Part shown: positions 27,216-36,592 of the stretch, piece by piece | How positions within the stretch are numbered: position 1 is the first letter of the stretch | How the letters are laid out: every line of letters starts with the position of its first letter | Assembly: GCF_019278465.1 (NCBI RefSeq) | Contig: NZ_CP058983.1 | Coordinates: 1,301,501-1,365,500 of the forward strand | Origin: Tenacibaculum sp. AHE14PA | GTDB taxonomy: Bacteria; Bacteroidota; Bacteroidia; Flavobacteriales; Flavobacteriaceae | Reading direction: 5' to 3' | Length of the DNA: 64,000 bases | The notes under the pieces: generated by a model | Seen by the model: the letters and a program-made list of their open reading frames with translations, nothing else | The model's database searches: none | Told to the model about the DNA's origin: nothing | Position numbers and translations under genes: made by a program

Positions 27216-27824
27216 ATGAAAACAGCAAAGCAATATTTGGGCAAACAATTAAACACCATGTTATCTGAAATTCAACTTGATGATAATAATTTTATCGTGA
27301 ATGTCCAAAGGGAATTACTTAAAGGCAATCCACTGCCAAAAACAACATTTTATGCACTTATCGATGCAACTAAAGAGAAAGCTGATTCACTGTTGGAATT
27401 ATTAGGAGAGCTAAATGAAAATAACCAAATTACAGCCTTTTCTGGTTTGTCGATTACACCTACCAACCACAAGTTTATAGTGCAAGGCAAAACACTTTAT
27501 ACTTGGTGTGCATTAGACGCTATATTGTTTACCGAATGGCTGGATGTTTCGTCCCAAATTATATCTCAAGACCCAATTGACAATTCTATAATTGAGTTGA
27601 ATATTGAATGCGATCATTTGATATCATCTAATCCATATCCAATATTTCTCTCTTTGATTGAAAAAATGGACTCTTGCAATATCAGAGGTTCCTTTTGCAA
27701 TCACGTCTTTTTTTTTGCAAGCGAACAAACCGCAAAACAATGGCTTGACAGCAATGTAAATGGCAAGATATTAACCATGGAAGATTTATTTGAATCGAAT
27801 AAAATTGGCTTAAAATGTTGTTAA
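27216..27824 (+). CDS. merB: Organomercurial lyase
   Basis: 202 aa, close to the usual 210. It splits the C-Hg bond of organomercurials, releasing Hg(II) for MerA. The active-site residues of the family are all in place: Cys98 and Asp101 in LYTWCALDAILF, and Cys161 in RGSFCNHVFFFAS (equivalents of C96, D99 and C159 in the R831b enzyme). It ends in KCC, perhaps a handoff thiol pair. It lies 61 bp after the DUF2652 gene and 52 bp before merA. Confidence 0.93.
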   Translation: MKTAKQYLGKQLNTMLSEIQLDDNNFIVNVQRELLKGNPLPKTTFYALIDATKEKADSLLELLGELNENNQITAFSGLSITPTNHKFIVQGKTLYTWCALDAILFTEWLDVSSQIISQDPIDNSIIELNIECDHLISSNPYPIFLSLIEKMDSCNIRGSFCNHVFFFASEQTAKQWLDSNVNGKILTMEDLFESNKIGLKCC

Positions 27825-27876
27825 AAATAATCACCTATATTTATTAAGCACCACATAAAAACAAATCATTTTTAAT

Positions 27877-29610
27877 ATGAAGAATTTATTTAAAAAGAAA
27901 AACGAGTTATCTCAAAAAACAGAAACTGTTTCATTACAGATAGAAGGAATGACCTGTAGTGGCTGTTCATTACATATCGAAAAGGATATCAATAAAAAAG
28001 ATGGTATTCTAATCAGTTCTGTGAACCACGAAACTGGTAAAGGAGAATTTACTTTTGATACTGCCAAGTTGAATAAAGAGGAATTGATTAACGCTGTAAA
28101 TAGCATTGGTAAGTATACGGTTGTTAAAGGCAATGAAAAAGAGGATTGTTGTGATTCAATTTCGGATAGCACGACAGATAAAGCGTCCAACAAAGGAAAA
28201 AATCAATTCGATTTAATCGTAATTGGAGGTGGTTCTGCTGCATTTTCAGCAGCCATAAAAGCTGAAAGTTTAGGACTCACAACACTAATGGTTAATGGTG
28301 GATTAGATTTTGGTGGCACTTGTGTTAATGTTGGCTGTGTACCTTCCAAAAATTTAATCCGTGCGGCTGAAACGGCTTACCATACAACACATTCTAATTT
28401 TGCAGGAATAAAACCAAAAGGTGCTGACATTGATTTTGCTCAAATAATAAAAGACAAAAAAGCATTGGTTGCAGCCCTGCAACAGCAAAAGTATATGGAT
28501 GTTGTGAGTGATTTTGAAAACTTAACGATGCTAAAAGGATGGGCAGAATTTGTAAATAACAACACCATTATTGTTGATGGTAAAGACACATACACTGCAA
28601 CAAACGTTGTTATAGCAACAGGTGCAACCACGAATATTCCAAATATTGAAGGATTAAATGAAGTTGGGTATTTAACTAATGTGTCCTTATTCGATTTGGA
28701 AGAAAAACCCAAAAGCTTGACCATAATGGGCGCAGGTTATATCGGATTGGAAATGGCAATGGCATATAATCGTTTAGGAGTAAAAGTACGTATCATAGAA
28801 TTTACCGATAGGCCTTTACGAAGTCAAACCGAAGACATTACTGATGTTTTAGTTGAACAAATGAAAAGTGAAGGGATTGAAATTCTTCCAAATTTTAGAG
28901 CTTTTAAATTTGAAAAAGAGGGCAACGATACTATTATTCATTGTAACTGTCCTGATGGTTCTACAACACAAATTGTTGAAAAAGGACATATTGTTGTTGC
29001 TACAGGAACCACGCCAAACACGTCTAAATTAGGTCTAAAAAAAATAGACCTAAAATTATCAGAAAGAGGGCATATTGTGGTTAATGAAAAAATGGAAACT
29101 AATATTTCCAATATTTATGCAGCTGGTGATGTCACTAATACACCGCCATTTGTGTATACAGCAGCAACCGAAGGCAGTACAGCCGTTAATAATGCATTTT
29201 CATTATCAAAACAAAGTGTAGATTATGCATCATTACCATGGGTAGTATTTACAGACCCTCAAATTGCGGGAGCAGGTATGGATGAAATTGAAGCTGAATC
29301 AAGAGGCATTCCTTTTGAAGTATCAAAATTAGATCTAACACATGTACCAAGAGCTTTAGCTGCACAAGATACCAGAGGATTTATAAAGTTGATTCGTAAT
29401 ACGGAAACGGATAAATTAATTGGAGCAAGAGTAATAGCACCAGAAGGTGGTGAACTCATCCAACAATTAAGTATGGCTATTAAATTTGGAATTACAGTAA
29501 AAGATTTGGCTGAAAGTTTTTATCCATACTTGACTTTGGGAGAAGCTGTTAAACTGGCAGCCATTACTTTTGGTAAGGATGTTTCTAAATTGAGTTGTTG
29601 TGCAAGTTAA
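27877..29610 (+). CDS. merA: Mercuric reductase
   Basis: 577 aa. An N-terminal HMA domain with GMTCSGC (24-30) is followed by a flavoprotein reductase: FAD motif IVIGGGSAAF (115-124), redox-active disulfide C149/C154 in GGTCVNVGCVPSK, NADPH-binding MGAGYIGLE and the C-terminal SCCAS vicinal thiols (C574, C575). It reduces Hg(II) to Hg(0). All catalytic features are intact. It is the last gene of the operon; about 140 bp of gene-free sequence follow to the cassette end at 29760. Confidence 0.96.
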   Translation: MKNLFKKKNELSQKTETVSLQIEGMTCSGCSLHIEKDINKKDGILISSVNHETGKGEFTFDTAKLNKEELINAVNSIGKYTVVKGNEKEDCCDSISDSTTDKASNKGKNQFDLIVIGGGSAAFSAAIKAESLGLTTLMVNGGLDFGGTCVNVGCVPSKNLIRAAETAYHTTHSNFAGIKPKGADIDFAQIIKDKKALVAALQQQKYMDVVSDFENLTMLKGWAEFVNNNTIIVDGKDTYTATNVVIATGATTNIPNIEGLNEVGYLTNVSLFDLEEKPKSLTIMGAGYIGLEMAMAYNRLGVKVRIIEFTDRPLRSQTEDITDVLVEQMKSEGIEILPNFRAFKFEKEGNDTIIHCNCPDGSTTQIVEKGHIVVATGTTPNTSKLGLKKIDLKLSERGHIVVNEKMETNISNIYAAGDVTNTPPFVYTAATEGSTAVNNAFSLSKQSVDYASLPWVVFTDPQIAGAGMDEIEAESRGIPFEVSKLDLTHVPRALAAQDTRGFIKLIRNTETDKLIGARVIAPEGGELIQQLSMAIKFGITVKDLAESFYPYLTLGEAVKLAAITFGKDVSKLSCCAS

Positions 29611-29753
29611 TCCCTACTAAAAGCCATACACATTTGCAATTCGCTCAAAGCCACCACGCCATCAAAAATTGCAAAAGAGTATGTCTTGCCAACGCTCAAT
29701 CCGAACATTTAAGAAAATATCGGAATTGAAAAGCAGAACGGAATAAAGCCAGT

Positions 29754-29884
29754 GGGTAACAACGTATATAAAAAATAGCAGTTAAGAGCTAAACTAAAAG
29801 TTTGGTTCTTTTCTGCTATCTTTGTTTTCAACTGAAAAATTGCACATACAAATCTGCTACTTTTCATATACAAGACCGTTAGCA
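29754..29884 (+). repeat. attC-like site 8
   Basis: R'' agtgggtaac matches the complement of the C8 start gttacccaca at 9 of 10 bases over 6.6 kb. R' gttagcaaat at 29878 opens C9. Arms GTATATAAAAAATAGCAG and CTGCTACTTTTCATATAC mispair at two A/C positions. Confidence 0.9.
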
Positions 29885-29902
29885 AATATTAAAAAAAACA
29901 TC

Positions 29903-31441
29903 ATGAGAACAATTAAACTAATAACCTTATTAATGATTTTGAGTTTTAAACTTAATGCTCAAACTCAATTATTTGAGTCATTAAATGATGCATTTGCTGC
30001 AAACCCAAATGATGTAGTTTACTTACTCCTAAATCATAAAAAAATAAAAAAAATTCCCGATTCTATAACTAAATTTAAAAATTTAAAAAGACTAGAACTT
30101 CATAATAATGAATTAGAAAAACTTCCTGAAAATTTAGGAGATTTAAAAAAACTAGAACATTTAACGCTTAACAATAATAAGCTGGTTGAACTACCTAATT
30201 CTATTTGTGAGTTAGAAAATCTAAATTACTTAACGCTTAATAAAAATAAACTAGTTCAAATACCAAAATCTATTGGGAATTTAAATAAACTTAATCTATT
30301 ACACTTAAGTCATAATGCAATCAACAGTCTACCTGAATCGATAGGAAAGTTAAATAAACTTATGTTTCTAACTTTAGAAAAAAATAAATTAACTGAATTA
30401 CCTCAATCTATTGGAAACTTAATTAATTTGAAAAAAATATCATTAAATAACAATGAATTAAAAAATATTCCAAACTCAGTAGGTAACTTAAAAAAAATAA
30501 CAACACTCGATATCAGTAAAAATCAAATAGAAGAAATCCCTAAGAATATAGGGCAGTTGATAAACCTAAACAAACTAGTATTAAGCCACAATAGAATTAA
30601 CAAAATACCTGAATCTATTGGGAATCTAGAAAATTTAACAGAATTATATATAACTAATAATAAATTAAAACTCATTCCAAATTCCATTGAAAACTTAAAA
30701 AAATTAACTTCATTAAGTCTGAGTAAAAATGAAATAAACTACCTTAATGAAAATATTGGAAAATTACCAAGTCTTACAGAAATCTACCTTAGTAATAATA
30801 ATTTAACTCATCTACCTAATTCAATAACTAAATTAACTAAACTTGATTATTTAACATTAGAGAACAACAACCTTATAGATTTACCTAATAATTTTGGTGA
30901 TTTCATAAAATTCAAAAAATTAAATTTTAATAATAACGAGCTTAAGTTCTTGCCCGAATCTATTGGAAAAATGATTAATTTGAAAAAAGTATCATTAGAA
31001 AATAATAAACTTATAAAACTTCCAGAAAGTATTGGTAATCTCTCTAATTTAACTACAATTTATCTGAGTGGAAATAAATTAATTAATCTACCTAGTTCCT
31101 TTAAAGATTTAACTAAACTTGAATATTTAGAATTAGTTGAAAATAAATTATCAAGTTTCCCGAATGAAATATGTTATTTAAAAAGTATAACTTACTTGAT
31201 GTTGTCCAATAATAATATTAACAAAATTCCTGAATGTATATCTAATTTAAGTTCATTAAAAGAATTGAGACTTTCCAACAATAAAATTGCATCACTTCCT
31301 AAATCCATTACTAATCTTGAAAAATTAAATTTTTTAGATGTAAAAAACAATAAGTTAAAAAGTATTCCTAATTTCAAAAATAAAATTTGGATTGTGAAAA
31401 AAGGAAACCCGTTAAAAATACAGGAGACAATTATAGAATAA
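29903..31441 (+). CDS. Secreted leucine-rich-repeat protein (cassette C9)
   Basis: 512 aa from ATG 29903, chosen over upstream in-frame starts that would lie in the attC site. A signal peptide (MRTIKLITLLMILSFKLNAQ) is followed by about 18-20 LRR units of 23 residues with consensus LPESIGNLxxLxxLxLxxNx. Bacterial LRR proteins of this type are surface or periplasmic binding proteins. The regular repeat encourages slippage. It is the only clearly exported repeat protein of the array. Confidence 0.9.
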   Translation: MRTIKLITLLMILSFKLNAQTQLFESLNDAFAANPNDVVYLLLNHKKIKKIPDSITKFKNLKRLELHNNELEKLPENLGDLKKLEHLTLNNNKLVELPNSICELENLNYLTLNKNKLVQIPKSIGNLNKLNLLHLSHNAINSLPESIGKLNKLMFLTLEKNKLTELPQSIGNLINLKKISLNNNELKNIPNSVGNLKKITTLDISKNQIEEIPKNIGQLINLNKLVLSHNRINKIPESIGNLENLTELYITNNKLKLIPNSIENLKKLTSLSLSKNEINYLNENIGKLPSLTEIYLSNNNLTHLPNSITKLTKLDYLTLENNNLIDLPNNFGDFIKFKKLNFNNNELKFLPESIGKMINLKKVSLENNKLIKLPESIGNLSNLTTIYLSGNKLINLPSSFKDLTKLEYLELVENKLSSFPNEICYLKSITYLMLSNNNINKIPECISNLSSLKELRLSNNKIASLPKSITNLEKLNFLDVKNNKLKSIPNFKNKIWIVKKGNPLKIQETIIE

Positions 31442-31447
31442 AACATT

Positions 31448-31579
31448 TGCTAACACCGTATAAAATTAATTGCTAGTTTTAGTTTATTTACGAAAGTTCT
31501 CGCAAACTTTAAATCTGTGTTTTATTCACTAACTTTCGTGCTTGAAACACGCAACTAATCTTATACAAATACGTTGGCA
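31448..31579 (+). repeat. attC-like site 9
   Basis: R'' atttgctaac exactly complements the C9 start gttagcaaat. R' gttggcaaaa at 31573 opens C10. Arms GTATAAAATTAATTGC / GCAACTAATCTTATAC. Confidence 0.9.
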
Positions 31580-31904
31580 AAAACTTTGGAAATCACTCAG
31601 ACGGAAACAATTCTGAGTTAAAAACAAGAAATTAATTGTAGAATAACTCTAATTTAAGTTACGTTTTTCTGTCAACACTGGAAAAATAACGATCCCAAGT
31701 TTAGAGCAATTTTAGGGAATTCTTACTCAAACGGAATTTTAAACATTGACAACAACAGAACTGAATGCAAAAAATCACTCTTGCGGAATTTAGCAACTTT
31801 GCGGAATTGAAAATCTTTGCGGAATTGTTTACTCAAACTCTGAATTTTGAAAATATTGAAAAACTAAAATGGAATTATTAATCGAAAAAAATGCATTTGC
31901 CAAC
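31573..31904. repeat. ORF-less repeated cassette C10 (copy 2 of 11)
   Basis: Same family as C6, diverged by scattered substitutions, and without a gene. It ends with atttgccaac, matching its own start gttggcaaaa rather than the ends of its sister copies, so termini co-vary. Confidence 0.72.
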
Positions 31905-32034
31905 AACTTGTATATAAAAATTGCTTTATTTTAGCTAAACTAAATAGTCTGTGCTTTTTAACCAAGTCCAATTTTCCTGCGGAAAATTCGCCGCGCACTT
32001 ACAAAGCAACTTTCTATACAAAAAACCGTTACCA
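31898..32034 (+). repeat. attC-like site 10
   Basis: R'' atttgccaac complements the C10 start at 9 of 10 bases. R' gttaccatac at 32028 opens C11. AATTTTCC / GGAAAATT hairpin subtype. Confidence 0.9.
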
Positions 32035-32051
32035 TACATTTGAGAAAAACG

Positions 32052-32510
32052 ATGACAGAAACAAACATTACTACTTCAGAATTAAGAACTGAACCAAATA
32101 TTGGAAAAAGAATTTTAGCCGGATTTATAGATTATCTAATAATTTACGTATTCTTTTTTATCTATATCTATGCGTTTGGAGAACCAAATGCGGAAGGTGA
32201 ATATTCTGTAAATGGATTACCAGCACTTTTGCCAATAATCTTTTGGGGAATTATGACTGTCGGACTTGAAATCGGACTCGGAGCAACACTCGGAAATTCA
32301 CTCGCAGGAATAAAAGCAATTCCAAAAAGCGGAATTAACCGAAAACTAACTTTTGGTGAATCTTTTAAAAGACATTTACTTGACCCAATTGATATGTTCT
32401 TTTTTGGACTAATTGGAATAGTAACAATAAAAAATACAGATAAAAATCAAAGATTGGGAGACATTTGGGGAAACACAATTGTCGTGCGGAATGAAAATCT
32501 GACTGAATAA
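32052..32510 (+). CDS. RDD-family membrane protein (cassette C11, copy 1)
   Basis: 152 aa from ATG 32052, after the CATTTGAGAAA leader. An RDD signature is seen at the start of helix 1 (GKRILAGFIDYLIIY) with further hydrophobic segments around LPALLPIIFWGIMTVGL and DPIDMFFFGLIGIV. RDD proteins are small inner-membrane proteins of unclear function, some linked to ion exchange. The whole cassette is repeated without change at 49234. Confidence 0.88.
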   Translation: MTETNITTSELRTEPNIGKRILAGFIDYLIIYVFFFIYIYAFGEPNAEGEYSVNGLPALLPIIFWGIMTVGLEIGLGATLGNSLAGIKAIPKSGINRKLTFGESFKRHLLDPIDMFFFGLIGIVTIKNTDKNQRLGDIWGNTIVVRNENLTE

Positions 32511-32529
32511 CAAACTGAATAAAAACGTA

Positions 32530-32661
32530 TGGTAACACCGTATAAAAATAATTGCGGTTTAGTACTTAATCAAAGGTCGTTGCGTGTTTGTAACGTCTGA
32601 TTTTCCTTCGGAAAATCCTCGCATACAAACCCGCAACTATTCTTATACATAAACGTTGTAG
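32530..32661 (+). repeat. attC-like site 11
   Basis: R'' gtatggtaac exactly complements the C11 start gttaccatac. R' gttgtaggta at 32655 opens C12. Hairpin GATTTTCC / GGAAAATC; arms GTATAAAAATAATTGCGG / CCGCAACTATTCTTATAC. Confidence 0.92.
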
Positions 32662-32686
32662 GTAATTACACAAAACACTTTGAAAA

Positions 32687-33298
32687 TTGGAGAAAACGTA
32701 CGAATTAATAAATGATTCAATTAAAATATCATCTGAAAAATTAATCGGATTTAAATCTACAGAGGAGTTTGAAAAATCTCTATTTCACGTAAAACATTTA
32801 ATTAAAAGTTCTATCCTACTATTAGAAAACAAATTTTATAATCAATCATTATTTTTGACAATTACTGCAATTGAAGAAATTGCGAAAATTGAAATTTGTG
32901 TTTATCGAGGGTTTAATGAAAGAACAAAAGTTAATCGGAGAAAAGACCCTTTATTTAATCATTATTCGAAACATAAAATTTCTGCTAACCCAATAATATT
33001 AATTGGAGAAAGATTAAAAAAGAGTATTGGCGAGGATAGATTAATCGAAATTTTCAAAAACTTACAGTCTGGAAAATTCATAGAAATTCGAGAGAATTGC
33101 CTTTATTTTGAGAGAAATAATGAAAAGCTTATAATACCGAATGAAATAATCGATGAAAAAAAATCATATGAAACACTCTTAATCGCAATTGAAATGATTG
33201 ACGATAAATTTTGGGGATTAACCGAATTAGCTTCTAAAATTTCAGATGAATTAAACAAGTATTATTCTAAAATAGAAACTGAATTAAACCAAAAATAA
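32687..33298 (+). CDS. AbiV-family abortive infection protein (cassette C12, copy 1)
   Basis: 203 aa with TTG start; no ATG fits. The FYNQSLFLTITAIEEIAKIE block and the DPLFNHYSKHK motif match AbiV, an all-helical HEPN-like family that blocks phage translation in Lactococcus. It is cytoplasmic. The cassette is repeated exactly at 49861, always following the RDD cassette. Defence function is inferred from the family. Confidence 0.85.
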   Translation: MEKTYELINDSIKISSEKLIGFKSTEEFEKSLFHVKHLIKSSILLLENKFYNQSLFLTITAIEEIAKIEICVYRGFNERTKVNRRKDPLFNHYSKHKISANPIILIGERLKKSIGEDRLIEIFKNLQSGKFIEIRENCLYFERNNEKLIIPNEIIDEKKSYETLLIAIEMIDDKFWGLTELASKISDELNKYYSKIETELNQK

Positions 33299-33305
33299 AA
33301 ACTAC

Positions 33306-33502
33306 CTACAACACGGTGTATAAAACATAGCTAATAAGTGCTTAACCGAAAGGTTTGTGTTTATTTATAAAGTCCGCCAAATTTTTAATTTGGCTTTTAA
33401 AAAGAGAAAAATTAAAAACAAAATATAAAAATTCGGCTCTGTGTTAATCGGAAAAACTAGTGTCTTTTTGCACGCTACGTTCCATACACAAGTCCGTTGG
33501 CA
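33306..33502 (+). repeat. attC-like site 12 (long class)
   Basis: R'' tacctacaac exactly complements the C12 start gttgtaggta. R' gttggcaaaa at 33496 opens C13. Spacing about 183 bp, with an inner GTCCGCCAAATT hairpin. Confidence 0.9.
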
Positions 33503-33794
33503 AAAACTTTAGAAATCACTCAGACGGAAACAATTCTGTATTAAAATATTGTGGAATAACTCTAATTTAAATTACGCTTTTCTTCCAACACTGGAAAAAT
33601 AACAAACACAAGTTTAGAGCAACTTTACGGAATTATTACTCAAACGGAGTTTTAAAAAATTGACAAAAGCAGAACTGATCGCAAAAAAAATCACTCTTGC
33701 GGAATTTAGCAACTTTGCGGACTTGAAAATCTTTGCGGAACTGTTTACTCAAACCCTGAATTTTGAAAATATCCGAAAAAACGCATTTGCCAAC
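33496..33794. repeat. Repeated cassette C13 (copy 3 of 11), short frame open
   Basis: Same family as C6. In this copy a frame beginning with TTG at 33660 is open (MTKAELIAKKITLAEFSNFA and on) and runs into the attC site, giving up to 81 aa. The other copies have two fewer A in the AAAAAAAA tract and are frameshifted. It may show the ancestral small gene, or chance. Confidence 0.55.
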
Positions 33795-33922
33795 AACGTG
33801 CATAATTTATTGCGGTTACAGTTTTTCCTGCGGAAAAACCTCGCAAGCGTAAATGTCTGTGTTTTATCTATTATTTTTTCGCTAAATTTACGCAACAAAC
33901 TATAAGCACAAAGCCGTTGGCA
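33788..33922 (+). repeat. attC-like site 13
   Basis: R'' atttgccaac complements the C13 start gttggcaaaa at 9 of 10. R' gttggcaacc at 33916 opens C14. Subtype with hairpin GTTTTTCC / GGAAAAAC. Confidence 0.9.
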
Positions 33923-33958
33923 ACCATTTGAGAAACATAACGATTAAAAATAAACATT

Positions 33959-34102
33959 ATGAGTGATAAAAACGAAGACAACAATAATTCATCATCAACC
34001 GAATCTGATTCAAATAGTAATTCAGGTAATTCAACACCTTATCGTGATAACAATACTTATGTTGAAAGAACTGAAAGACAAGACGATTCAATAAAGAAAT
34101 AA
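33959..34102 (+). CDS. Small Ser/Asn-rich protein (cassette C14)
   Basis: 47 aa, MSDKNEDNNN... with a low-complexity Ser/Asn stretch and a charged C-terminus (ERTERQDDSIKK). It follows the CATTTGAGAAA leader shared by other cassettes, which supports a real plus-strand start. Its last 46 bp overlap the convergent minus-strand gene. No function is suggested. Confidence 0.5.
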   Translation: MSDKNEDNNNSSSTESDSNSNSGNSTPYRDNNTYVERTERQDDSIKK

Positions 34103-34626
34103 ACAATTGAATAAATCAATACAACTATTAAACCGATAAGAATTGATTTATTCGCAAAATCAAATAGACGAACTCGTTTTTTGAGATTTTCTTTATTGCT
34201 TTCTATTGCAATATTTAAGGAGTAAATTCTACTTCTTAAGATTGCTTTTGTCTGATTTTTATCTGATTTTTTATTAAAAATAGAATCGTGAATCAAATTT
34301 TTTGGTGACGAACCTTTCAATGCAATTCTATTCGGGTATATGACTTTAATTAGGAGGAATAAAACGAATCCGAAATTTAAACAGAAAATAATACTGATTT
34401 GGATTAGAATTGAATTAATATCAAAACTATTAATTTGACTAACTAAATAACCAACAATAGTCGTGAAAATAACCACTATAACCTGAAAAAGAGTGTTTGA
34501 CTTATTTGTAATAATATCTTCAGAACTTGATAAATCGTCAAGATTTAATTCGGCTTCCGACTTTACTCTTTCGAGATTTTCAATATTTAGTTTTTCTAAT
34601 AAGCTTAAATCTAATTTGATTTTCAT
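34057..34626 (-). CDS. Two- to three-TM membrane protein, antisense to the array (cassette C14)
   Basis: 189 aa from ATG 34626 (MKIKLDLSLLEKLN); a longer frame starting inside the attC site is rejected. An acidic helical N-terminus is followed by membrane helices (LFQVIVVIFTTIVGYLVS, ILIQISIIFCLNFGFVLFLL) and a C-terminal one near the end. The layout recalls SLATT-like 2TM effectors, but this is not certain. It is the only supported gene running against the cassette orientation, so it must carry its own promoter. Confidence 0.65.
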   Translation of the reverse strand: MKIKLDLSLLEKLNIENLERVKSEAELNLDDLSSSEDIITNKSNTLFQVIVVIFTTIVGYLVSQINSFDINSILIQISIIFCLNFGFVLFLLIKVIYPNRIALKGSSPKNLIHDSIFNKKSDKNQTKAILRSRIYSLNIAIESNKENLKKRVRLFDFANKSILIGLIVVLIYSIVYFFIESSCLSVLST

Positions 34627-34665
34627 AATCTGAATGTAAAATGTTAAAGTTAAATAAAAAACGGT

Positions 34666-34796
34666 TGCCAACACGGTATAAAATTAATGGCTAGTTATTG
34701 TTTGTTTATTAAATTTTTGTTATTGTTTATGGTTTGTTTATATTTACTAAATTAGTCGCTTAAACACGCCACTAATCTTATACCCACCCGTTAGCT
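34666..34796 (+). repeat. attC-like site 14
   Basis: R'' ggttgccaac exactly complements the C14 start gttggcaacc. R' gttagctgta at 34790 opens C15. The centre is degenerate (TGTTTATTAAATT...), without the usual CCTCGCGG. Confidence 0.85.
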
Positions 34797-34812
34797 GTAA
34801 ACCCAAAAAAGA

Positions 34813-35898
34813 ATGTCGAAATTTTGTGTCTTCTGTGGAGAAAAACCTGATAAAAAAACTAAAGAACATATAATTCCACAATGGTTGATAAGACTAACGG
34901 GGGACCCTAATAGAACAATTAGTTTAGGAGTTAATTTCAATCATATATTTGAAACTGGAGATGTCGATTTAAATATTAGACATTTTTCTTTTAATAGCTT
35001 TCAATTTCCTGCTTGTTCTTCTTGCAATAACGAATACTCTGAATTAGAAACTAACTCTTCATTTGTCATTAAAAAAATATTAGCTGGAGACTATATTAAT
35101 AATAATGAAATCAACACATTGCTTGATTGGTTTGACAAAGTTAGAATCGGATTATGGTTAGGCAGTATAACTTTAGATAAAATTAAAAATGATGTTAATC
35201 CTAAATTTTATATAAATAATAGAATTGGACAAAAAGACAGAGCTTTATATGTTTATAAACTATCAAAAGCGAGTGATGGAATAAATTTTCACGGATTTAA
35301 CACACCAGCTTTTCAATTCGCTCCTTGTGTTTATGGACTTCGCATTAATAATTATTTTTTCATTAACTATTCAAAAGATTTTTTGATAAGCGAAAATTTA
35401 GGTTTTCCATACTTTGAATATTTCGATATTGACGAAGATTCAAGAGCCGATGTTTTCAACCCAAAAAAAGGAAATAATAAAATTACTACTCCTATTATCA
35501 ATACTAATTTTATAAAGCCATCATTTACTTTTTATCAAGCAATAATTGACTCAGAAAACTTACCCCAAGATTTCATTAATAATTATGTCAAATCAAATAT
35601 GTCAGATGAATACAGTAACAGAAGTAGTATTTATTATTATAGCAGTAATGTAAAAAAAATACTAAAATTAGACGAAGATGATGAAATAATAGTAGACGGT
35701 AAAATATTCAATTTAGAGCTCACTTCTTTCAACAAAAAAATAACTAAAAACATTATCGAAGAATTAGAAAGTATTATAAAGTTTAATCATCATCTAAAAA
35801 TTGAAAACAAGGAAAAAGCATCTATAATCGAAGACAATAGAAAGCACATATTAAATTTACACAGGGCTGTTAAAAAAGTACTCTATGAATTTATGTAA
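34813..35898 (+). CDS. HNH-like zinc-binding protein (cassette C15)
   Basis: 361 aa. The N-terminus holds CVFCGE, then KEHIIPQWL (the H of HNH-type folds) and CSSCNNEYSELE, i.e. a treble-clef zinc centre with two CxxC pairs. The rest is an unrecognised alpha/beta domain ending in a coiled coil. Such proteins are probable nucleases found in defence islands. Start ATG 34813 is 23 bp after the cassette GTT. Confidence 0.65.
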   Translation: MSKFCVFCGEKPDKKTKEHIIPQWLIRLTGDPNRTISLGVNFNHIFETGDVDLNIRHFSFNSFQFPACSSCNNEYSELETNSSFVIKKILAGDYINNNEINTLLDWFDKVRIGLWLGSITLDKIKNDVNPKFYINNRIGQKDRALYVYKLSKASDGINFHGFNTPAFQFAPCVYGLRINNYFFINYSKDFLISENLGFPYFEYFDIDEDSRADVFNPKKGNNKITTPIINTNFIKPSFTFYQAIIDSENLPQDFINNYVKSNMSDEYSNRSSIYYYSSNVKKILKLDEDDEIIVDGKIFNLELTSFNKKITKNIIEELESIIKFNHHLKIENKEKASIIEDNRKHILNLHRAVKKVLYEFM

Positions 35899-35905
35899 AG
35901 TCTAC

Positions 35906-36103
35906 AGCTAACAATGGCTAAAATTAATACGGGTTTTAGTGTTAAACCCAAAGTTTAGTGTATTTTTATAGAGTCCGCCAAATCTTTTGATTTGGCTTTA
36001 GAACAGAAAAAGATAAAACAAAATAAAAAGTTTTGGCTAATCGCTTAATCCGAAATTAAATACTAATTTAATCCCGTACTAACCTTAGCCGATGCCGTTG
36101 TAG
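35906..36103 (+). repeat. attC-like site 15 (long class)
   Basis: R'' tacagctaac exactly complements the C15 start gttagctgta. R' gttgtagcac at 36097 opens C16. Spacing about 184 bp. Confidence 0.88.
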
Positions 36104-36124
36104 CACATTTGAGAAAGCTCACTA

Positions 36125-36592
36125 ATGATAGAATTTATACTTTCGACTTTAGCGGAATTTGGACTTATACGTGAGGATTTTAAACACCATAGAAAAATCA
36201 CCAAAAAGGAAAAAGAAGACGGAATAAAAAGACCTTTTCAAAGATACTTTTTACAACCGAGTTCTATTATGGTTATTTCTGTTTTGATTATTGGAAGTAT
36301 AAGTGCATTCCTATTTTTCGGTTACCAAAGAACTTCGATTTTCCCAGAAAAAACTGAAAAAGAAATAGCGGAAATGAGTGACAGAATGGAAAAGTGGAAT
36401 GAAAAGTATGGAAAATACCCAACAGACTTGAATGAATTGATTGGAAACAGTCCTATAAGACAAGATTGGAAAAAAGACTCATGGGATCGACCTTACCAAT
36501 ATTCTATAACTGAAAATGGAAAAGGATTCTTAATTGTTTCAGCAGGTTCTGACGGAAAATTTGAAACGGAAGACGATATTAAGTCTAACTAA
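36125..36592 (+). CDS. Membrane protein with GspG-like C-terminal domain (cassette C16)
   Basis: 155 aa. One membrane helix at about 48-66 (IMVISVLIIGSISAFLFF) precedes a periplasmic domain resembling the C-terminus of type II secretion pseudopilin GspG: KYPTDLNELI, DSWDRPYQYSITENGKGF and SAGSDGKFETEDDI. It lacks the pilin N-terminal methylation motif, so it is not a pseudopilin itself. Its stop overlaps the ATG of the next gene. Confidence 0.7.
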   Translation: MIEFILSTLAEFGLIREDFKHHRKITKKEKEDGIKRPFQRYFLQPSSIMVISVLIIGSISAFLFFGYQRTSIFPEKTEKEIAEMSDRMEKWNEKYGKYPTDLNELIGNSPIRQDWKKDSWDRPYQYSITENGKGFLIVSAGSDGKFETEDDIKSN

